Source: Geobacteraceae bacterium (lineage in GTDB: Bacteria; Desulfobacterota; Desulfuromonadia; Geobacterales; Geobacteraceae). From it: 32,222 nt of DNA. The notes beneath the pieces were generated by a model. The model was not told where the DNA came from. It saw nothing but the letters and a program-made list of their open reading frames with translations, and did no database searches. Numbering within the stretch: position 1 is the first letter of the stretch; every line of letters begins with the position of its first letter. Shown here one piece after another: positions 17,796-27,395 of the stretch. The translations under genes were made by a program, and so were the position numbers. The stretch spans positions 1 through 32,222 of the forward strand of contig JAQUHM010000004.1 in the NCBI GenBank assembly GCA_028683595.1, given 5' to 3'.

Positions 17796-18722
17796 TCACT
17801 CACGCACTTTCCTGCCGGTAAGTTCAAGAAAAACCTCTTCCAGGGAAGGCTCCTGCAGACAGATCTTCTTGATGTCGCTGCTACCGATGCTGTCCATCAA
17901 CGGTTTCAGATACTCTTCTCCCGGCAACGACAGCCGGAAGACCCCACCCCGGCGTTCGAAGGATTCGATAAATGGAAGCGAACGGATAAGCTCCTCGTAG
18001 CGGTCGGTATCAGCCCGGAATTCCAGTTCGTAGATATGGGAATGGGCAAAGGCCTCCTTGAGCTGCTCGGAGGTTCCATCAACCAGGATCCTGCCATGAT
18101 CCATGATCACGATGCGCTCGCAGAGTTCCTCTGCCTCGTCCATATAATGGGTGGTGAGAAAGATGGTCATCTTCGACCGCAGTGACTGGACATAATCCCA
18201 CAGGGCCCGGCGCGATTGGGGGTCGAGACCCGCTGTTGGTTCGTCAAGGAAGAGGACATGCGGGTTATGAACAAGAGCTCGTGCTACCACGAGACGCCGC
18301 TGCATACCGCCTGAGAAGGTGTCGGGAAAATCGTGCTGTCGCCCGGCCAGACCGATAAGCTCAAGCAGTTCGTCGATGCGGGGGTTGAAATCCCGGGGAC
18401 GCATGCCGTGCATGCGGGCATGGAGGGTCAGATTTTCGCGGGCGGTCAGGTAGCGGTCGAGATTGTTTTCCTGGGGGACAACGCCGATGAGTCTGCGTAC
18501 CTCCTTGCCATTCGCCTGGATGTCATTTCCTTCGACCGATGCAGACCCCGAGGTGGGGCGCATAAGGGTTGTCAGGATCTTGATCAAGGTTGTCTTTCCC
18601 GCTCCGTTCGGCCCGAGCAGGCCGAAGATCGTTCCTGAGCGCACCTCCAGGGAAAAGTCGTCCACGGCCCGCAGTCCACCATAAAGTTTGGTAATATTCT
18701 GGATAGAAATTGCATTTTCCAT
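17796..18722 (-). CDS. ABC-2 type transporter ATP-binding protein (NodI/DrrA-like)
   Basis: Walker A GPNGAGKTT; signature FSGGMQRRL; Walker B VLFLDEPTAGLDPQ; H-loop TTHYMDEAE. Confidence 0.93.
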   Translation of the reverse strand: MENAISIQNITKLYGGLRAVDDFSLEVRSGTIFGLLGPNGAGKTTLIKILTTLMRPTSGSASVEGNDIQANGKEVRRLIGVVPQENNLDRYLTARENLTLHARMHGMRPRDFNPRIDELLELIGLAGRQHDFPDTFSGGMQRRLVVARALVHNPHVLFLDEPTAGLDPQSRRALWDYVQSLRSKMTIFLTTHYMDEAEELCERIVIMDHGRILVDGTSEQLKEAFAHSHIYELEFRADTDRYEELIRSLPFIESFERRGGVFRLSLPGEEYLKPLMDSIGSSDIKKICLQEPSLEEVFLELTGRKVRE

Positions 18723-18756
18723 AGTTTGGATCCGAATGATCTTTAGCTAAAGGGTA

Positions 18757-20724
18757 TTACGGCAGCGTAAAATAAAAAGTCGCACCCTTGCCGACCTCGC
18801 CTTCGCCCCAAAGCCTGCCACCATGGCCTTCCACGATACGTTTCACCGTGGCGAGCCCTATACCGTGGCCGGAAAACTCCTCCTCGGAATGGAGGCGCTC
18901 AAAGGGTATGAACAGGGCGTCGGCACGCTGCATAGAAAAACCGACACCATTGTCACGGACAAAATAGACCTTCTCTCCTTGCTGATTCTGACAGCCGAAC
19001 TCAATGACTGCCGCTTCAGTTTTCGAGGTATATTTCCAGGCATTAGAAAAAAGATTTTCCAGGGCAATCTTGAGGAGCCGTTTGTCACCATCCACGAAGA
19101 GGTCCGGCTCAATGATGATTTCCACCGACCTTTCGGGCTCCCTCTGCCTCACATCAGCCGCCAAGAGAAACAGCATCGTGCTGAGATCTACTCTTTCCCG
19201 TTGGATCGTGCTTCGGGAAAGGGTGGAAAGCCTGAGAATTCCATCAATCAACCCCTCCATGCGCTTTCCGGCAGACTGAATCCTCTCCAGGTAATAGCGA
19301 CCATTCCCATCGAGGCGATCAGCATACCTAGTGACAAGTTCGCGGGAGAATCCTTCCAGTATCATAAGTGGCGTATGCAGGTCATGGGACACTGAATAAT
19401 TGAAGGCTTCCAGTTCGCGGTTGGCTATTTCCAGTTGAGCAGTCCGTTCAGCAACCCTTTTTTCCAGTTCGGCGTTCAGGAGGCGGATGTCATCTTCCGC
19501 ATGCTTTCGCTTTTCCTCGAGACTGATTGCACCGGCAACTATTCCCAGCAGCTGTTTTTCATCTTCACTGGGGAGATAGTCTTGCTAGTAAACGACGCAG
19601 AGTGTGCCGATATTTACCCCTCCGAAGGAAACCGCTTTGCCGATGTAGGTTTTAAGTTTATAGCGCATGACATTCGGGTCAGTTTGGGCATAGGAGGTCG
19701 AAGGGAGGTCCCTCAGCACCCAGATTTTTTCGGAACTGCCGTTAATCACGTCACTGCAGATATGACCCTCCGGCCTTTCCTTAAGAGGGAAGTCAGGCGG
19801 GGTGTGCCATTGGCCCACCGATTTAAGCCAGTCATTTTCGAGCCGGTTGTAGAGTGCACAACTTGCGTGCAGCTGTTCTCCGCAGAGAGCCACCAGACTC
19901 TTGATATTCTCATCCGCATCGGTACCGAATTCCAGGAGAACCTCGTTTATTTTTGCCAGCCGTTGCTCGGAGCGCTTCCGTTCGGAGATGTCCCGGATAT
20001 GCTCGATGACCAGAACCACGTTTCCGGAATCGTCGAACACCGGATAAGCATGAGCCTCAACGTACCCGATCCTGGGATTGATTTTTTCTAAAAAAACTGT
20101 CTTGCCCGTCCGGAATGCCTCCAGGACATGGCATGGTTCGCATGGCTTGCCCATGCCGGGATAATAGGCATCATAACAGAAGGAGTGTCCTTTGCGCTGT
20201 TCAGGGGTGACATAATCGTAGCCACCATGCCAGTTGCTGTATAGAATCTGCAGATCCCGGTTCTGAACGGAAAGCAGGTCGGGAATTGCATCAAAAATCC
20301 GATGAAGAAGTTCCTCTGACCTGCTCAGGGAATTTTCGATCCTTTTCCTGTCGGTAACATCAACCAGGACTCCGGCAATCCCGGTAGTTTTTCCCCTTTT
20401 ATCCCGCACCGGTTCCACGGACAACTCAAGGAAGAACTCCTCTCCTTGGTGGGAAAGGGATACCTCTTCTTTGATGAGCGTAATACCGCTGAGCGCCCGT
20501 TTCTTCAATTCGGTCAAACGATCAGCGTTTTCCGAAGAAAAGAGCTCATCATCGGTCTTTCCGATAACGTCTTTGCCCTCCATTCCCGGTAATGGATTAC
20601 ATATCCTGGTATAGCATAATTCACTGTTTTGGAAAAAAATGGAGAGCGGGGAATTCCTGATAGGCCGCAGGATCTTCTCCTCTTCTTCCTGAAAGCGGTT
20701 TCTATCAACGTGATGATCTCTCAT
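18757..20724 (-). pseudogene. PAS-PAS-GAF sensor histidine kinase interrupted by one in-frame TAG (19585-19587)
   Basis: ORFs 19585-20724 and 18757-19392 are in the same frame: ...[90 protein letters not shown]... with intact HisKA and HATPase (GHGIGLATVKRIVEGHGGRLWGEG). Confidence 0.85.
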
Positions 20725-20762
20725 GCCCCCCCCTTTTGAAATAGGGTATCATTTTACCGGCA

Positions 20763-22307
20763 TCAGGCTCCTGACAGTTCCTCCGGAACCATAGGGAACA
20801 AAACAGTAAAGACACTCCCTTTCCCCAGATCGCTCTCGGCCCAAAGCAACCCGCCATGGGCATCCATCACCTTGCGGCAAAAAGCAAGCCCAAGACCGGT
20901 ACCCCTGATCTTTCCTTCTCTGCGGTTTCGAGCCTGTACGAACTTGTCAAATATACTGCCGAGAGCATCCCCGGGAATGCCTATTCCGGTGTCGCTCACA
21001 TCAATCTTGACAAAACTCCCCCTTTCAGGGATCAATTCCGTCTGATACGTTCCGGGCGGGATGCGTTCCCGAATTCCTGTCAGATCTTTTACCACCCCGG
21101 CAGAGAGATTAACCTTTCCACCTTCCTCGGTAAATTTGAACGCATTGCTGAGGAGGTTTCCAAAGAGGCGGCCTACCTTGTTTCGGTCAAGCCGCAGGGG
21201 TGGGAGATCATCCGATATCTCAGCAATAAGAGTAATATCGGAACGTTCGGCAAGGGCGCGGAACGAAGCAAGGGACTTGCGGAGGATTGCTCCCAGGTCC
21301 TCCTCAGTAAAGGCCAGAGCCATTTTCCCGGATTCGAACCGATAGACGTCGAGAAGTGTGTCTATCATTTCCACTATTTCACCGCAACTCTCGGTGGCAG
21401 AGTCCAGATATTCCTTCTGTTCATCGTTAATTGCGCCAAGGCGACTTTCCCGTACCAGGTCGACTGAACCCATAACGGCAGTCAGGGGAGTCTTCAGATC
21501 ATGGGTGAGCATACTGACGAATTCCTCCCTCTCCCGCTCCAGAGCTTTGAGATGAGAAATATCACGGAGTATCTCCACGCTCCCCACCAGCTTGCCTGAG
21601 GCACTAAACAGAGGGGTTGCGCTGGAGAGAACAGGAATAATCCGGTCGCGGGCATGAATCGAATGGCTGACATCAAGACAGGGAGACAGGGTCCGAAGGA
21701 CAACTTTGCAGGGAAGGCGGGCAGGAGGCAGGTCAGAAGGCATGAGATCCTCAATCGGCACTCCGAAGGGAGATTCGAGATCAATAGCGAGGGCATTCGC
21801 TGTTGCCTGGTTAATGCTGATGACACGACCTTCACTATCAGTCGCCACCATCATGTCAGCCATTCCCGCAAGAATTGCCGCCATTTTTTTTCTTTCTTCC
21901 TCCAGCTGATTCTGGAGAAAAAGGTTTTCCTTCCTGGTTTTGTTGAATTCTAGAGCCCTCCCGACTTTTTTTAACAGATCCTCGGCCGAAAAGGGCTTGG
22001 CGATATAATCAAGAGCCCCCTTTTTCATGCTCTCCACAGCAACATCTTCGCTCCCGTGGGCAGTCATCATCACCACCGCCATTTCCTGCAATGCAGGACC
22101 AAGATGCTCAAGAACCTGAATACCATCAAGCTTCGGCAGCTTTATGTCCAGGAGGACAAGGGAGAACTCTTCCCGATGAAGCAACTCAAGGGCCTCTCCT
22201 CCATCCTTTGCACGGATCGTATCGTATCCTGCATCTTCCAGCTGAAGTTTCAGAATCAGCGCAATATCGGACTCATCATCGACGATAAGAATTCTCTCTC
22301 TTGTCAT
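20763..22307 (-). CDS. Hybrid REC-PAS-HisKA-HATPase sensor kinase
   Basis: N-terminal REC ILIVDDESDIALILKLQL...LVLLDIKLPKLDG...KPFSAEDLL; H-box MLTHDLKTPLTAV; G-box GTGLGLAFCRKVMDAHGG. Confidence 0.93.
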   Translation of the reverse strand: MTRERILIVDDESDIALILKLQLEDAGYDTIRAKDGGEALELLHREEFSLVLLDIKLPKLDGIQVLEHLGPALQEMAVVMMTAHGSEDVAVESMKKGALDYIAKPFSAEDLLKKVGRALEFNKTRKENLFLQNQLEEERKKMAAILAGMADMMVATDSEGRVISINQATANALAIDLESPFGVPIEDLMPSDLPPARLPCKVVLRTLSPCLDVSHSIHARDRIIPVLSSATPLFSASGKLVGSVEILRDISHLKALEREREEFVSMLTHDLKTPLTAVMGSVDLVRESRLGAINDEQKEYLDSATESCGEIVEMIDTLLDVYRFESGKMALAFTEEDLGAILRKSLASFRALAERSDITLIAEISDDLPPLRLDRNKVGRLFGNLLSNAFKFTEEGGKVNLSAGVVKDLTGIRERIPPGTYQTELIPERGSFVKIDVSDTGIGIPGDALGSIFDKFVQARNRREGKIRGTGLGLAFCRKVMDAHGGLLWAESDLGKGSVFTVLFPMVPEELSGA

Positions 22308-24583
22308 ATATTCTCCCCACAGACATGAACCGTAAAACTAAAGATATTCCCGCCTGCCTTTCCTGCTTGATAGCTGATCCTGCCATGATGCCTCTCAATA
22401 ATTTCCTTGCAGATGGCAAGCCCGAGTCCGGTTCCCCCGAACTCCCTGGCCTGGCCTCCCCGCAGCTGTGGAAATTTCTGGAATAGCATTTCGCGGTCTG
22501 CCCGCTCAATCGTTTTTCCTTCATCTATAACGGATACCTGCATGAAATTTCCATCCCTCTGTGCAGTCACGGTAACTGTCTTTCCCGGAGGTGAAAACTT
22601 GACGGCATTGGAAAGCAGGTTTGTCAAAACCTGGATGAGGCGGTCATGATCTCCCAGAACAGGAACCCCCGCTAGAGCGACCGAGTTTACCAGCTTTACA
22701 TTTTTTTCCCGGGCAAAAGAAGCAAGCTCCTCAAGAGAATAGGCAACAAGGCTGTTTATGGACTCGGGTTTCACATTGAGATCGACCCTGCCGGCTTCAA
22801 TCTTGGATATATCGAGTATATCATTGATCAGGCGGATCAACCTGTCGGTATTCCGGTGACAGACCCTGATCAACTCCCGTTCCGTTTCAGTCAAACCTTC
22901 ACCCTTGCCAAGAATGAGCTGGAGGGATCCTTTCATGGAGGTAAGGGGTGTCTTCAACTCATGGGAAACCGTTGATATGAATTCCGTTTTCATCCGGTCC
23001 ACCTCTTCTTCATGGGTTACGTCACGAATTGACATGACAACACCCGCAAAATCCAGAGATTGATCAAGGAAAGGGGAAAGGGAGACCCGAAGTTTCTTCC
23101 TCCCGACATTCACTTCTTTCTCATTCCCAACCAGCAGGTCTTCGTTTTTCACCTCGCGCATACTCTGCACCAACTGGTGGAATTCTCCCTTCATGTCGAT
23201 GTCTTCCACATGGCGGCCGATCATTTTATAGGGAGCGATTCCAAAAATCCTCTGGGCAGCGGAATTGAACAGGATCACCCGGTTATTTCCATCCGTTACC
23301 ACAATCCCCTCGGCCATACTCGCCAATATTGCTTCAAGCCTGCCTTTTTCCATCTCCAGCTCCGCTGTCCGATCTTTGACATTGGACTCAAGAAGCTCAT
23401 TCATCTCATAGAGACAGCGGTTGAGCATTTCCAGGTCAAAGGTCTTGTGCCTGATCGTTGTGTCTCTCTCGCGGAGTGCGTCGGCCATCTTGTTAAATGA
23501 ATCCGCAAGCATTTCGAATTCACCCGTTGCATCGATAGCCACGCGAAAGTCAAGATTGCCTTCTTCAATGCACTGGACACCCTTGGACAACTCCCTCAGG
23601 GGAGATGCCAACCAGCGTGAAGAAAAATAAGCAATGATGAAAGCAAGTACGGTGGCAAAAATCCCCGAAGCCATGGTGTCGCTGAAATAGTCGCGACGCA
23701 TGGTATTGAAATGCTCTTTCGAAAGGGCTACTGAGAGGGCGCCGATAAACTCTCCCTGTGAGTTCGTGATTGGTTCGAAGGCGGTCTTGTACAGTGTTTT
23801 GCCAAATTTTAATTCTCCACGGTAGGTTTTCCCTTTTTGTAACAACGGGAGAATTTCTTTGGCTGTCGCCGCTGGAATGACAATATCCTCATTCGAACCT
23901 TTAATAAACGTAAGGTTCTTGAGGGCAATGCCGGTTTCAAGATCATGCCCCAAAGCTTCCTGAACTTGGTTGGGAATTATGCTGCTGATATTGACGGGAA
24001 CCGCTGCAACCATGGCTCCGAGCAGCGCACCAGTTTCATCCTGTATCGGATAAGCAACCGCTGCCGCAAGCACGGATTCACCGGGTTGTCCGGAAAAACA
24101 GGACGACTCTCCTTCCCGGCAGAACATGTTGCTGTCGTTCAACTCAAAGGAAAGTACCACCTCTCGCTTCCTGAACGCTGTATTCACAAGGCCTTTCAGC
24201 GCGGATTGGCCGGTTTTGTGATTGTCCAGGCTTGTGATCACTCTTCCTTGCGGATCGGTAAATGAAGCAAAGGTGAGAAAAGGAAGGGTATTTTGAATGC
24301 TTTTCAGAACCCCGAAAAGCTCCTTCGCGTTTCGCTGCTGCAGGTACTTTTTCACATGGGGCCGTGATGAGGGAAAGAGAAGGACGTATCGGAGCTGGTT
24401 CGCCCCGCTAAAAAGCTGATAGCGGATGAAACGGAGATTAGTATCCAGTTCTCGGGCAATTCTGTTTTCAAAGGTATTTTCTATGCTGTGGATGGTAAGG
24501 AAAAGGAGGATTATGTAGGAGACAAGAATGGCCAGCAGGATTGAAAGAAAAAGTTTCACGCGTATGGAAAGGTGAAAATTCAT
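22304..24583 (-). CDS. Membrane sensor histidine kinase (dCACHE-like periplasmic region, HAMP, PAS, HisKA, HATPase)
   Basis: N-terminal TM; extracellular region ~35-310; second TM; HAMP SRWLASPLRELSKGVQCIEEGNLDFRV; STVSHELKTPLTSM; GTGLGLAICKEIIERHHG; overlaps the next gene by 4 bp. Confidence 0.92.
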   Translation of the reverse strand: MNFHLSIRVKLFLSILLAILVSYIILLFLTIHSIENTFENRIARELDTNLRFIRYQLFSGANQLRYVLLFPSSRPHVKKYLQQRNAKELFGVLKSIQNTLPFLTFASFTDPQGRVITSLDNHKTGQSALKGLVNTAFRKREVVLSFELNDSNMFCREGESSCFSGQPGESVLAAAVAYPIQDETGALLGAMVAAVPVNISSIIPNQVQEALGHDLETGIALKNLTFIKGSNEDIVIPAATAKEILPLLQKGKTYRGELKFGKTLYKTAFEPITNSQGEFIGALSVALSKEHFNTMRRDYFSDTMASGIFATVLAFIIAYFSSRWLASPLRELSKGVQCIEEGNLDFRVAIDATGEFEMLADSFNKMADALRERDTTIRHKTFDLEMLNRCLYEMNELLESNVKDRTAELEMEKGRLEAILASMAEGIVVTDGNNRVILFNSAAQRIFGIAPYKMIGRHVEDIDMKGEFHQLVQSMREVKNEDLLVGNEKEVNVGRKKLRVSLSPFLDQSLDFAGVVMSIRDVTHEEEVDRMKTEFISTVSHELKTPLTSMKGSLQLILGKGEGLTETERELIRVCHRNTDRLIRLINDILDISKIEAGRVDLNVKPESINSLVAYSLEELASFAREKNVKLVNSVALAGVPVLGDHDRLIQVLTNLLSNAVKFSPPGKTVTVTAQRDGNFMQVSVIDEGKTIERADREMLFQKFPQLRGGQAREFGGTGLGLAICKEIIERHHGRISYQAGKAGGNIFSFTVHVCGENI

Positions 24584-24612
24584 GGGTGCCGGCCTTGATG
24601 AAGGGACAGATG

Positions 24613-24656
24613 GTGTCCCATGCGGTTAGTTCGCCGGAATTAGCCGCATAGGACAC
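24613..24656. terminator. 44-bp near-palindrome between gpsA and the membrane kinase
   Basis: gtgtcccatgcggttagttc-gccg-gaattagccgcataggacac; 20-bp arms with three mismatches, G-T-type in RNA on one strand. Confidence 0.5.
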
Positions 24657-24692
24657 TAGGTCCCCTCACCGATAAGTTTTTCCCTGTTGGTT

Positions 24693-25715
24693 TCAACTGT
24701 TTTTCCCGAATTCCATGCCTTCCGCCTTCAGCTCGCGGGTCATCAGGTCCGTCATCGCCTGATGGGGCGATTTATCTTTGTAAAGTACTTGGTATACCTG
24801 TTCGGTTATGGGCATTTCAACGCCGAGCTTTTGAGCCAGGTGGTAGGCTGATTCCGTTGTTTTCACACCCTCGGCCACCATGTGCATCCCGGCAAGTATC
24901 TCGGTAAGTTTCTTCCCTTCACCAAGCTGCATGCCGACCGTTCGGTTCCGCGACAGATCGCCGGTACAGGTAAGCACCAGGTCGCCCATTCCGGCCAAGC
25001 CGGCAAAAGTTGCAGACTGACCTCCCAGTGCCAGCCCCAAGCGGGCTATTTCCGCCAGTCCCCGGGTAATAAGGGCAGCTCTCGGGTTGTAGCCAAGGTT
25101 CATGCCATCGGAAATTCCCGCAGCAATGGCAATAACATTTTTGATGGACCCGCCAAGCTCCACGCCCACCATATCGCTGTTGGTATAAACCCGGAATCGT
25201 GGTGTGGAAAAAATCTCCTGGACTCTTTGGGCAACCGAGGCATCAAGGGATGCAGCAACAACCGCCGTTGGCATTTCAAGCGCCACTTCCCGAGCAAAAC
25301 TGGGACCCGAAAGCACAGAAAAATTGGCATAGAGGGTTGACGGAAGCAGTTCGGCACTTATCTGGGAAATCGTCATAAGGGTATTCAACTCGATCCCTTT
25401 AGCCGCGTTCACCAGCAGAGTTCCCTCAGCAATGTATGGCAGTACGCCCGTTATAACACTACGAAACACCTGGGTTGGAGCGACAAAAAGAATAAGATCC
25501 TTGCCTGTCGCCACCTCTTGCAGTGAATTGGTGAAACGCAAACGGGACGAAAGGCTGATTCCAGGGAGAAAAGTGGCATTTACTCCGGTAGTCGCCATTT
25601 CCTTCACCAGTTCTGCCTCGTAGGCCCAAAGAGTAACATCATGACCTTTTTTAGCGAGCATATCAGCAAGGGTTGTCCCCCAGCTTCCGGCCCCGATGAC
25701 CCCTATGGTACGCAT
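24693..25715 (-). CDS. gpsA: NAD(P)+-dependent glycerol-3-phosphate dehydrogenase
   Basis: MRTIGVIGAGSWGTTLADMLAKKGHDVTLWAYE...LVNAAKGIE...LSGPSFAREVALEMPTAVVAA...SIKNVIAIAAGISDG; ATG at 25715 with GAGGAGG SD preferred over 25742. Confidence 0.96.
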   Translation of the reverse strand: MRTIGVIGAGSWGTTLADMLAKKGHDVTLWAYEAELVKEMATTGVNATFLPGISLSSRLRFTNSLQEVATGKDLILFVAPTQVFRSVITGVLPYIAEGTLLVNAAKGIELNTLMTISQISAELLPSTLYANFSVLSGPSFAREVALEMPTAVVAASLDASVAQRVQEIFSTPRFRVYTNSDMVGVELGGSIKNVIAIAAGISDGMNLGYNPRAALITRGLAEIARLGLALGGQSATFAGLAGMGDLVLTCTGDLSRNRTVGMQLGEGKKLTEILAGMHMVAEGVKTTESAYHLAQKLGVEMPITEQVYQVLYKDKSPHQAMTDLMTRELKAEGMEFGKNS

Positions 25716-25784
25716 ACTTTCCTCCTCTCGCCTTCTCATCATCTTGAAACGGTACCCGTGGTAGTAGCCGTTATTATAGCAGAA

Positions 25785-27365
25785 TCAATCCCATAACTCA
25801 TCATCGCCCCATTCCAGATCGTTTTGCCGCGGGTCATAGCCATCTGCCAAGGCATCACGGGCAAAGCTGAGGCTGTCCAAGGCAAAGCGACGTAGAAAAG
25901 GGTTTTTCAGGTATGGAACATCCTCATTCATGAGATGCAGCGCTGCGGCCAGAATTCGTTCTACAAGCTCTCGCTCTTTCCCTGTTCTCAGCATGAGATC
26001 CGCGATAAGGAAAAGTCGACGAGCAATCCTGTTCTTCTCCGGGGTTATGACTTCCTGCATGAACTGCATCAGTAAATCGGCAAGGTTCTTCTCGGACAGG
26101 CCGGAAGTCTCATCTTCCTGCAACTCCGCCAACTCGTCGGCAATATCAAACACTCTCCCTGTTGCGGGAAACCATCCCGCAAAGCACTCTTCATCAAGAA
26201 GCGTATCCCCTGTCTCAAAGAGAAAGGTTGACGCGGTAATATCGTCAAGATTGAATGTGGAAAAATCAGGAACAAAGGGCTCAGGCCTCGTCTTGCCGGT
26301 CTGCAGAATCCTGCGCCATACATAGAACTCCGGAGGAACAGGGAAGCCCTTATCAATGTTGAGGTACAAGGCATCCCGCAGAAGCGCATGTGCATAGTCA
26401 GGGGATATTTTCAGTAGGCTTTCCCCCAGGACAGCCTCTCTGAAAAGTTCATCGTGCCCAGTGGGATTCAGGTCGCCATAGCCGGCAGCATCCGTAATCC
26501 CACAGGTTTCATGGGTTTGCAGGATGAAAACATCGAGCCCCCCTTTGTGATTCCAGCGGGAAAACCAGAGTGAACGAAAACCGCTTCCTTCAATGGGACT
26601 TGCCGCCGCCAGGTGAAATGGCGTATCGTCCAACGGCACGTCTTCAGGCTCCGGCAGGATGCCCAGAAACGATAATCTCTTCAAACTTCGCTCCGCAAGA
26701 ACCCGGAATGCCCCATCTGCATGCTGTAGATAACGAAGGATAACATTTGCCGCACTCTGCCGCCTGATTCTGCCAAGGGAAATAATGACTTCCGTCACTA
26801 TCTCATCATCGGAATACCCCAGCAGGATTTCCAGGAATAATTCAGCTTCCGGTCCGGTCCTGGTTGCCAGAAGCCTGACCAGTGCAACCTGAGCTTCTGA
26901 AGAATAACCGACAAAATTCTCCATAAAGGAGACAAAACCAGCTTCACCCCTGTCAAGGAGTGCATCCAGCCCTGCTGGCGAAGAACTTCCCACTTCTTCC
27001 AAAAGACGCGAAAAAGGGAGTTCCTCAATATCGACTCCGGAACGCTCCAGACCGGCCAATAAAACCGTCTTGGCGTCCACTTCCAGATCTTTCCGTTTCA
27101 GAGTAATTCGTACAAGCTCATCGATCCAACTGCCATCTTCAAAAAAATCAAGGAGATAGAGATAGCGCGCGATAATGGAACTGCCCGTCACTTTTCTCAA
27201 GCGGCGTAGCAGTGGAGGAAGTGCCGGCAGGCCGGCCTTTTGCACCTCGCTGGCAATCATTTCCATCTCATCCAGGGAGATGTCTTCCCTCTCGAGGGTG
27301 TGGAAAAGCCGTAGCAGGTCGCTTCGTTGCGAAAGACTAGTATCAATTCGAGCGAATCTCGCCAT
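25785..27365 (-). CDS. HEAT-like repeat protein of unknown function
   Basis: Helical repeat character (LLRRLRKVTGSSIIARYLYLLDFFED..., VTEVIISLGRIRRQSAANVILRYLQHADGAFRVLAERSLKRL); between gpsA and gyrA. Confidence 0.7.
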   Translation of the reverse strand: MARFARIDTSLSQRSDLLRLFHTLEREDISLDEMEMIASEVQKAGLPALPPLLRRLRKVTGSSIIARYLYLLDFFEDGSWIDELVRITLKRKDLEVDAKTVLLAGLERSGVDIEELPFSRLLEEVGSSSPAGLDALLDRGEAGFVSFMENFVGYSSEAQVALVRLLATRTGPEAELFLEILLGYSDDEIVTEVIISLGRIRRQSAANVILRYLQHADGAFRVLAERSLKRLSFLGILPEPEDVPLDDTPFHLAAASPIEGSGFRSLWFSRWNHKGGLDVFILQTHETCGITDAAGYGDLNPTGHDELFREAVLGESLLKISPDYAHALLRDALYLNIDKGFPVPPEFYVWRRILQTGKTRPEPFVPDFSTFNLDDITASTFLFETGDTLLDEECFAGWFPATGRVFDIADELAELQEDETSGLSEKNLADLLMQFMQEVITPEKNRIARRLFLIADLMLRTGKERELVERILAAALHLMNEDVPYLKNPFLRRFALDSLSFARDALADGYDPRQNDLEWGDDELWD

Positions 27366-27395
27366 ATAGGTTCCTCCGGAGAAGAGATGACTCAG

